Positions 1-5,156 of a stretch of 9,650 nucleotides of DNA are shown piece after piece. Both the position numbers and the translations under genes were made by a program. Below the pieces are notes generated by a model. The model did no database searches, was not told the DNA's origin, and worked only from the letters and a program-made list of their open reading frames with translations. The stretch's first letter is position 1. Each line of letters starts with the position of its first letter. Origin of the DNA: a bacterium UBA7470 (GTDB taxonomy: Bacteria; Pseudomonadota; Gammaproteobacteria; Burkholderiales; Burkholderiaceae_C); NCBI GenBank assembly GCA_002479815.1, contig DLPA01000226.1:1-9650 (forward strand), read 5' to 3'.

Positions 1-374
1 CCGCGATTGGGGGTTCGTCCGTGGGGGATCATGGCCTCAATTGCACTGCGCAGCGGCCCCAAGTTATCGGGCAAATCGCTGGCGCTGAGGGTGGTTTTGC
101 AGGCCATCATCCCGCAACCAATGTCCACCCCGACGGCAGCCGGAATGATGGCTTTGAGGGTGGGAATCACCGATCCCACCGTCGCCCCTATCCCCACATG
201 CACGTCAGGCATGGCGGCAACGTGGCGAAACACCACGGGCAGTTGGGCGATGTTGCTGAGTTGCCGACGCGCACCGTCTTCCACGGGTACGCCTTGCACC
301 CACATCTTGATGGGCACACCGTTTTCGACGGTGGTTTCTATGGCTTTGCTTTCGATCATTGCTTTTGTTTTCAT
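1..374 (-). CDS. rtcB: RtcB, RNA-splicing ligase (3'-phosphate/5'-OH joining), N-terminal part, cut by window edge
   Basis: RtcB joins RNA 2',3'-cyclic-phosphate or 3'-phosphate ends to 5'-OH ends using GTP and Mn2+, repairing cleaved tRNA or rRNA in the cytoplasm. The visible 124 residues follow the E. coli-type RtcB N-terminus closely: PIKMWVQGVPVE (about 21-32), MPDVHVGIG (55-63) and AVGVDIGCGM (80-89). D84 and C87 correspond to the metal-binding Asp and Cys of the family. The rest, including the nucleotidylated His, lies beyond the left edge. I chose the ATG at 372-374. A second in-frame ATG at 357-359 gives a start 5 residues later, and neither has a clear Shine-Dalgarno. The gene follows the 551-residue gene on the same strand after 54 bases with no terminator, so it is probably co-transcribed from the sigma-54 promoter at 2119-2134. 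Identity is very secure; the exact start is less so. Confidence 0.96.
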   Translation of the reverse strand, partial: MKTKAMIESKAIETTVENGVPIKMWVQGVPVEDGARRQLSNIAQLPVVFRHVAAMPDVHVGIGATVGSVIPTLKAIIPAAVGVDIGCGMMACKTTLSASDLPDNLGPLRSAIEAMIPHGRTPNR

Positions 375-384
375 AGCTATGAAA
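369..384. repeat. Perfect 16-base palindrome over the rtcB start codon
   Basis: TTTCATAGCTATGAAA is its own reverse complement, and the rtcB ATG (372-374, minus strand) lies inside it. In mRNA it could form a 6-bp stem with an AGCU loop holding the AUG, or as DNA it could be a dimer binding site. The palindrome is observed; a role in translation control is inference. Confidence 0.5.
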
Positions 385-429
385 TGTTTATTTAATTGAA
401 AAAATTGATTTTTCTGACTTGAATTGATG

Positions 430-2085
430 TCAGTCCCAACGGTCTAGGCAATAGTCGGTGGGGCCGTGATCGCTCCACACGCGCACCGTCGCATTCCACG
501 ATAGGCTGTTGCTGGCTTGCAGCAACAGCCCTGCGGCGTGAGCGCCATTGTGCTTTTCAAGGGTATGCGTTCTTGAATAGGCTTCGATGACCGAACGCAC
601 GCCGTGCAGCTCTGACTTGAGGATTTCAGGAAACAGGCAAGCACTGGGGGCGCGGGTGTCTTTCGCGCCTTGCAGTACCAGCATGAAACCTTGGCCCTGA
701 TGTGCGAAGCCTTCATGCCACATCGACGGCAGCAAGGTGACGGCGGCGATGGGGTGAAATGCGTGGGCAGACAGCCCAAATTGCTCAGCATCCGACCCAT
801 CCACCCACAAATAATGTGAGAACGGATTGCGCTGCTTTTCGTTGTCCCACTGCAAAATGGGCGGCGCGTCGGCATGAACCGCCGTCACCAGCGAACCAAA
901 GCTGTCGTGTGACGGCACTTTCAGCGCCATACCTTGTGCTGTAGGCAAGACGGTGCGCTTGAATTTCTCCCAAGTGATGGTCACAGGCGGCGGGATCATG
1001 GCATCACCCAGTTTTTGTGTCGTTTTGGGCATCAAGTGGGCAAACACGCCTGAGCCTGTTTTGGAGTCGGTTTTGATGCGACCATCGCGCCACAAGGCTT
1101 GGATTTCATCCAAACGAGCAAAACGGCGCTTCAACGAACCTTCGGCGTTGAGCTGTGCGATCAATTTCTCAGCCGCCACAATCGTTCCTGCTTTAGGCGC
1201 GGCTTGAGGCCGTTGGTATTGCAGAGGGTGCATTTTTTGGGCGAAGCGGGTCGAGACTGCATCGAATCGCATCCCTGCCGCCAAATCATCCAACAACGTC
1301 CCAATCATGGAGCTGCGGGGATGGCAAAACCCGGCCGGCGCTTGTGCCACGGCTTGCCACAGCAAACGGGCTTGCTGCTGTGGGTGTTGAAGGCGTTGTT
1401 TTTTGCTTTTGGGCGCACGATGGTATTGGACATGCAAGTCATGCAGCCACTGGGCTTGGCCCAAGACTTTTTCACTGCGGTACAGCGCCTCCGATTTGAG
1501 CAAACGCACGGCCTGCTCCAGCATGGGGAGGGTGTAGTCCTCAAGGGCACGCTTCACGGTCTGAAAGTCTTGCGTTTTTTCGGCACGCGCCTGAAAGCCC
1601 GTTTGCACCAAGCTGCTGAACACCATCGCTTTGGGCACGTTCACTGCCAAGTGATGCCATACCCCCGTTTGAGGTCTTCCCCAAGTCTGGTCTTCAGACA
1701 GCCACACGCCTGTGATGTGCGCTTGCTCCACCAACGTCGCCATCGCCTTCACCGCAGGCTGCCAATGTGCCGGCGTGGATGTGGCATCCCACAGCACCGA
1801 GCGCAGTTGCAACTCCTCGTCCAGCACCACCAAGCCCCCAAACTGTTCAATGAAGCGACGGCAGCAATCGCAATGATGGTATTGACGATCAGCCGGATCG
1901 GTAAAACTGTCCAAATACGCCGCAAACAAACCTTCTGCATTTGTGGTGAACACAGGCAGGCGACCGTTTTGTGTACGGGTGTTGAAGTGGGCCTGCACAC
2001 GGGCAAGCCACTGGTGATATGCGTGATGATCGGCATTGCCCTGTGTGGGCACGGTGACAGCCGCTGTGGTCATGGTGGTGGTCAT
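430..2085 (-). CDS. Uncharacterised 551-residue protein with His/Cys cluster, first gene of the sigma-54-driven rtc operon
   Basis: I do not recognise a named family or function. What can be seen: a Thr-rich start, then PVFTTNAEGLFAAYLDSF and an H70-H71-C72-D-C74-C75-R cluster, which could bind a metal or be redox active. A largely helical, charged middle (about 180-330) follows. The C-terminal block (about 410-551) is rich in aromatics and glycine, with FSHYLWVDGS, SMWHEGFAHQGQGF, FPEILKSELHGVRSVIEAYS and a final CLDRWD. No signal peptide or membrane segment is visible. The frame is open to a TTG at 2109, but that codon falls at the predicted transcription start. The ATG at 2083-2085 has AAGGA seven bases upstream, so I chose it. 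The gene sits 54 bases upstream of rtcB and behind the sigma-54 promoter, so its product probably acts in RNA damage response or repair; that is inferred from context only. It could also be a stress protein unrelated to RNA. Confidence 0.9.
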   Translation of the reverse strand: MTTTMTTAAVTVPTQGNADHHAYHQWLARVQAHFNTRTQNGRLPVFTTNAEGLFAAYLDSFTDPADRQYHHCDCCRRFIEQFGGLVVLDEELQLRSVLWDATSTPAHWQPAVKAMATLVEQAHITGVWLSEDQTWGRPQTGVWHHLAVNVPKAMVFSSLVQTGFQARAEKTQDFQTVKRALEDYTLPMLEQAVRLLKSEALYRSEKVLGQAQWLHDLHVQYHRAPKSKKQRLQHPQQQARLLWQAVAQAPAGFCHPRSSMIGTLLDDLAAGMRFDAVSTRFAQKMHPLQYQRPQAAPKAGTIVAAEKLIAQLNAEGSLKRRFARLDEIQALWRDGRIKTDSKTGSGVFAHLMPKTTQKLGDAMIPPPVTITWEKFKRTVLPTAQGMALKVPSHDSFGSLVTAVHADAPPILQWDNEKQRNPFSHYLWVDGSDAEQFGLSAHAFHPIAAVTLLPSMWHEGFAHQGQGFMLVLQGAKDTRAPSACLFPEILKSELHGVRSVIEAYSRTHTLEKHNGAHAAGLLLQASNSLSWNATVRVWSDHGPTDYCLDRWD

Positions 2086-2092
2086 GGTTTTA

Positions 2093-2097
2093 TCCTT
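2093..2097 (-). promoter_or_regulatory. Ribosome binding site deciding the start of the 551-residue gene
   Basis: AAGGA on the minus strand ends seven bases before the ATG at 2083-2085. It rules in favour of this start over the upstream TTG at 2107-2109, which has no such site. Confidence 0.7.
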
Positions 2098-2118
2098 GTT
2101 TGACGACAAGCTCAGTAT

Positions 2119-2134
2119 TGCAGACTTCGTGCCA
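2119..2134 (-). promoter_or_regulatory. Sigma-54 (-24/-12) promoter of the RNA-repair operon
   Basis: The minus strand reads TGGCACGAAGTCTGCA. Against the sigma-54 consensus TGGCACG-N4-TTGCW only one defined base differs (C for the first T of TTGC), and the invariant GG and GC are correctly spaced. Transcription would start near 2108, giving a leader of about 23 bases that contains the AAGGA site. The divergently encoded RtcR has the GAFTGA motif needed to activate sigma-54, so promoter and activator match. In E. coli the rtcBA operon is controlled in the same way. Confidence 0.88.
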
Positions 2135-2136
2135 TT

Positions 2137-2150
2137 GCACCTATGGGTGC
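2137..2150. repeat. Inverted repeat just upstream of the -24 element
   Basis: GCACC-TATG-GGTGC: perfect 5-base arms around a 4-base centre, two bases upstream of the sigma-54 promoter on the minus strand. It may be a protein site, but activator sites for sigma-54 usually lie further upstream, so its role is uncertain. Confidence 0.35.
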
Positions 2151-2156
2151 TGTTGC

Positions 2157-2288
2157 TGTTTTTTTAAACTATTGATATATATGATTTATTTATTTTAAAC
2201 AGAAATTTAAGTTTGATTTGACGGGTTTAGATCACCACAAATACTAGAATAAAAGCGCGTCTTTATTTGATAACTTATTTTTTAAGCT
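2157..2288. promoter_or_regulatory. AT-rich divergent intergenic stretch, candidate RtcR upstream activator region
   Basis: This stretch between the sigma-54 promoter and rtcR is strongly AT-rich, unlike its surroundings. It holds two copies of TTTAAAC, at 2163-2169 and 2194-2200, offset by 31 bases or about three helical turns. Half-sites AAAC (2197-2200) and GTTT (2211-2214) face each other around AAATTT. Their distance upstream of the sigma-54 promoter suits an enhancer site. I know no established RtcR binding consensus, so this is a positional inference. Confidence 0.35.
2218..2250 (+). promoter_or_regulatory. Possible weak sigma-70 promoter for rtcR
   Basis: A TTGACG hexamer at 2218-2223 resembles a -35 element with five of six matches. 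The best -10-like hexamer is TAGAAT at 2245-2250, but the spacing of 21 is too long; TACTAG at 2242-2247 has spacing 18 but matches poorly. It is offered only because rtcR needs a promoter here and nothing better is visible. Confidence 0.25.
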
Positions 2289-3929
2289 ATGCCCACTTCT
2301 CGTACCGTGGTGATTGGTTTTTTGGGGTCGCAGTTGGATGCGGGGGCTGGCGCGGGGCGTTGGGAGAAGTGGCGGCCTACGGTGGCGTTGGTGCAGCATC
2401 CTGATGTGGTGATTGATCGAGTGGAGCTGTTGCATGCGCCGCAGCATCTGAACTTGGCGCAGCGGGTGCAGCAAGACATGGCGGCGGTGTCGCCTGAAAC
2501 CACAGTCAACTTGGTAGCGATGGAGCTGAAAAATCCTTGGGATTTTGAAGAAGTCTATGGCGCACTCTACGACTGGGCCAGCAGCTATTCCTTTGATACC
2601 TCACAAGAAACCTATTGGACGCACATCACCACGGGCACGCACGTCGCGCAGATTTGTTTGTTTTTGCTGGTGGAGTCGCGCCGCGTGCCGGGTGTGTTGG
2701 TGCAGACCTCGCCACCCAAGCGTCAAGTCGCTCACGATCCGGGCGCTTTGGCGCTGATTGATTTGGATTTGGCGCGTTACGCGGCTTTGGCGCAGCGGTT
2801 TGAAGCCGAGCAGCAAACGGGGGTGGACTTCCTGAAAAACGGCATTCCCACCCGCAATGCCCGCTTCAATGCCTTGATTGCCGAAGTGGAGCGGGTGGCT
2901 TTGCAGTCGCGTGCGCCGATTTTGTTCACCGGGCCGACGGGCGCGGGCAAGTCGCTGCTGGCGCGGCGCTTGTACGAGTTGAAACGCTCGCGCCACCGCG
3001 TGCAAGGGGCTTTGGTCGAGGTGAATTGCGCTACCTTGCGCGGCGATGCGGCGGCATCGACCCTGTTCGGCCACAAAAAAGGCGCGTTCACGGGGGCGAC
3101 TGCCGACCGCGCGGGTTTGCTGCGAGCCGCCGATGGCGGCGTGTTGTTCTTGGACGAGATTGGCGAGTTGGGGCTGGACGAACAAGCCATGTTGCTCAAA
3201 GCCATTGAAGAAAAAAAGTTTTACCCATTGGGCAGCGACCGCGAAGTCGGCAGTGATTTCGAGCTGATCGCCGCCACGCACCGCGATTTGCGGGCCGATG
3301 TGGCACTGGGCCGCTTTCGGGAAGATTTGTACGCCCGCATCAATTTATGGACGTATCCGCTGCCCGGCTTGGCGCAGCGGCGCGAGGACATCGAGCCGAA
3401 TGTGGATCATTTGCTAGAGCAATTGGCGGCAGATTTGGGGCGCACGGTGCGCTTTCATACCGAAGCGCGACTGGCTTATCTGCGCTTTGCCCAATCGCCC
3501 GAGGCCACATGGCGCGGTAATTTTCGGGATTTGGCAGCCAGTTTGACCCGTTTGGTGACGCTGGCCGAGCGTGGGCGCATCGGGCTGGCTTTGGTGGAAG
3601 CGGAAATCGCGCGTCTGCGCTGGCAGTGGTCAGGCGATGCGCCGCAGTCTTTGCCCAACACCAACAGCACCTCCATCCCCACCGACGATCCCGCCGCTTT
3701 GCAAGCGTGGTTGCAGGCACGCGGTCAGTCCGAGGTCGATTTGTTCGATCTGCTGCAACTGCAAGCGGTGTTGCAGGTGTGCCAAAGCGCCAGCACCGTG
3801 TCAGAAGCGGGGCGGCGCTTGTTTGCGGTGTCGCGCCAGCAGCGCAGCGTGGTCAACGATGCCGACCGCTTGCGTAAATTCTTGGCCCGTTTTGGGCTGG
3901 ATTGGGCGAGTGTGTATGATGCGTGTTGA
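2289..3929 (+). CDS. rtcR: RtcR, CARF-domain sigma-54 activator of the RNA-repair operon
   Basis: RtcR activates sigma-54 transcription of RNA-repair genes when its N-terminal CARF domain senses a ligand, thought to be RNA ends with cyclic phosphate. The 546 residues align along their length with my recollection of E. coli RtcR. The CARF/Rossmann domain is about 1-165 and includes NPWDFEEVY (82-90) and the ligand-pocket stretch THITTGTHVAQIC (111-123). The AAA+ domain has Walker A GPTGAGKS at 215-222, the sigma-54 contact loop GAFTGA at 265-270, Walker B VLFLDE at 285-290 and FREDLYARINLW at 343-354. The C-terminus (about 480-546) carries a RtcR-type DNA-binding end with NDADRLRKFLARFGLDW. 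The start ATG lacks a good Shine-Dalgarno, but the conserved beginning (VVIGFLGSQLD) supports it. It is divergent from the operon it should control, and the next gene overlaps its end, implying co-expression. Confidence 0.97.
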   Translation: MPTSRTVVIGFLGSQLDAGAGAGRWEKWRPTVALVQHPDVVIDRVELLHAPQHLNLAQRVQQDMAAVSPETTVNLVAMELKNPWDFEEVYGALYDWASSYSFDTSQETYWTHITTGTHVAQICLFLLVESRRVPGVLVQTSPPKRQVAHDPGALALIDLDLARYAALAQRFEAEQQTGVDFLKNGIPTRNARFNALIAEVERVALQSRAPILFTGPTGAGKSLLARRLYELKRSRHRVQGALVEVNCATLRGDAAASTLFGHKKGAFTGATADRAGLLRAADGGVLFLDEIGELGLDEQAMLLKAIEEKKFYPLGSDREVGSDFELIAATHRDLRADVALGRFREDLYARINLWTYPLPGLAQRREDIEPNVDHLLEQLAADLGRTVRFHTEARLAYLRFAQSPEATWRGNFRDLAASLTRLVTLAERGRIGLALVEAEIARLRWQWSGDAPQSLPNTNSTSIPTDDPAALQAWLQARGQSEVDLFDLLQLQAVLQVCQSASTVSEAGRRLFAVSRQQRSVVNDADRLRKFLARFGLDWASVYDAC

Positions 3930-4764
3930 TGCTTCAAAACCGGCTTTGCCACAGGGGGCAGCGTGGCTTTTTCATTTGTTTTATTTCACCAGCACGGGCT
4001 TGCTGGCGGCTGGCTTGGGGTTGGTGTTTCAGCAGTCCTTTGTGGGCTTTATCGTGATGGTGTTGCTGTGGCTGCCGTCCATCGGGTTGATGCCGTGGGT
4101 GTGGCAAAAGCTCACAGGGCAGGTGGTGGAAATGCACGGCTTGGCGATGTTGATGATTTTGATCAGTTGGGCGGGGGTCAGTGCGTATGTCGATGCGCTG
4201 CCTTGGTGGTGGCAGTATCCGTCACCGCCCGAAGTGGCGGCACAGGCCTTGTCTACACATCCCGACCCCTTGATTGCGCGTGTGCGTGGCGGGCGGGTGC
4301 AGACGCACTACGCCTACTTGCACACCAGCCGCCATTACGACAGCCGCCGCAGCACCACCACGACCACCCTGAGCTGCGTCGCGCCCATTACCGCCCACGA
4401 GTGGACACCCGACCAAGCCATCGGCGTGTGGGTCGTGTGTGACACTGTGCCCAGTACGTGTTCGCGCTGTCCTGAATGGACGATGAAAGAAGCAGATGTC
4501 ATTCCGGTGTTGTCATGGGGCAATTCTGTGCCTGATGTGGCGGCCCAACGAGCCGCTCAGCACCACGGCTTGACCTTAGGCACATCCGTTCGCGTGGTGA
4601 CGTGGGTCAAATCGGCACCTGCTGCCTTGCACGCTCGTGTGCGCACCGTTGCCGTCTTTATTTGGGGGTTTTATCTGTTGTGGGCTGTGTGTGTGGGGCT
4701 GGCGCGGGGGATCAATGCCATTGGGGAATGGCATGACAGGCGCAAGCCGAGCTGCAGCGTTTAA
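3919..4764 (+). CDS. Integral membrane protein of unknown function, translationally coupled to rtcR
   Basis: Unrecognised 281-residue protein. It has three probable membrane segments near the N-terminus (about 14-36, 41-62 and 73-94). A polar region of roughly 145 residues (95-240) follows, with RRSTTTTT at 143-150 and cysteines at 153, 174, 181 and 184. A fourth segment (about 243-265) and a basic tail end the protein. The layout suggests a soluble domain anchored at both ends. The frame stays open far upstream inside rtcR, but that part is only the shadow of rtcR. The plausible starts are the adjacent ATGs at 3916 and 3919, which overlap the rtcR stop by 11-14 bases. That overlap suggests translational coupling and co-regulation with RtcR. 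The 3' end overlaps the convergent comEA by four bases. A role alongside RtcR is inferred from position only. Confidence 0.82.
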   Translation: MRVDASKPALPQGAAWLFHLFYFTSTGLLAAGLGLVFQQSFVGFIVMVLLWLPSIGLMPWVWQKLTGQVVEMHGLAMLMILISWAGVSAYVDALPWWWQYPSPPEVAAQALSTHPDPLIARVRGGRVQTHYAYLHTSRHYDSRRSTTTTTLSCVAPITAHEWTPDQAIGVWVVCDTVPSTCSRCPEWTMKEADVIPVLSWGNSVPDVAAQRAAQHHGLTLGTSVRVVTWVKSAPAALHARVRTVAVFIWGFYLLWAVCVGLARGINAIGEWHDRRKPSCSV

Positions 4765-5072
4765 GGGGATGTACGTTTGGGGTGAGAGGTGTACGGCGAT
4801 TTTGCTGAGTGGTGCGCATCCACCGTCACGCCTTGCTCGACCAAGCTGGCGGTTAGTTTGGGGCCGATGCCTTTGACGCGCTGGTGGACATCGGCCCAAT
4901 CTTGAAAGGGGGCTTGTGTGCGTGCCTGCATGATGCGCTGGGTGATCGCTGGGCCTAGGCCTTTAAGGCTGTCCAAATCAGCTTCGGTTGCGGTATTGAG
5001 GTCTAAGGCGCTTGCAACATTCGTCAAGCTGGTCAGCCACAGGCTGATGGGCCATAAAAAAGCAGATTTCAT
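4761..5072 (-). CDS. comEA: ComEA-type helix-hairpin-helix DNA-binding protein, exported
   Basis: Small ComEA-family protein that binds double-stranded DNA in the periplasm and helps pull it in during natural transformation, working with type IV pili and ComEC. The 103 residues begin with a signal peptide (K2, hydrophobic 4-20, likely cleavage after ASA at 20-22). The ComEA signature LDLNTATEADLDSLKGLGP follows, with two helix-hairpin-helix motifs centred on GLGP (38-41) and GIGP (68-71). The last 20 residues are polar and probably flexible. The length is usual for proteobacterial single-domain ComEA. No strong Shine-Dalgarno precedes the ATG at 5070-5072. It diverges from a GspE/PilB-like ATPase gene, which may also act in DNA uptake or piliation. 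Its stop shares the palindrome TTAA with the stop of the convergent membrane-protein gene. Confidence 0.92.
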   Translation of the reverse strand: MKSAFLWPISLWLTSLTNVASALDLNTATEADLDSLKGLGPAITQRIMQARTQAPFQDWADVHQRVKGIGPKLTASLVEQGVTVDAHHSAKSPYTSHPKRTSP

Positions 5073-5101
5073 TTGGATGAGAAGTCAATTTTGATTGATT
5101 C

Positions 5102-5112
5102 AGCGTTACGCT
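5102..5112. repeat. Palindrome in the comEA/ATPase divergent gap
   Basis: AGCGT-T-ACGCT is a perfect inverted repeat with 5-base arms around a single T, midway in the 84-base gap between comEA and the ATPase gene. It is a possible operator for one or both, but no promoter elements are clear here, so its function is unproven. Confidence 0.3.
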
Positions 5113-5156
5113 ATGCGCCAGTGTGAGTGTTTGCAGTTCAGATTGGAGTCATGCCT

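Noticed and set aside
1099..2103. 334-residue open frame on the plus strand opposite the 551-residue gene
   Set aside because: The translation is His/Arg/Cys-rich as expected of an antisense shadow, with no recognisable motif or good start site; the minus-strand gene has promoter, ribosome site and operon logic.
2086..2109. Eight-codon upstream extension of the 551-residue gene from a TTG
   Set aside because: The TTG lies at the predicted sigma-54 transcription start and has no ribosome binding site, while the ATG at 2085 has AAGGA well placed.
2601..3281. 226-residue open frame on the minus strand inside rtcR
   Set aside because: It lies opposite the most conserved part of RtcR and shows no domain; it is a shadow caused by G+C-rich codons.
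3571..3915. Long upstream extension of the membrane protein frame inside rtcR
   Set aside because: It overlaps the conserved RtcR coding region, and its translation is low-complexity, Cys/Arg-rich shadow sequence; real membrane segments begin only after 3919.
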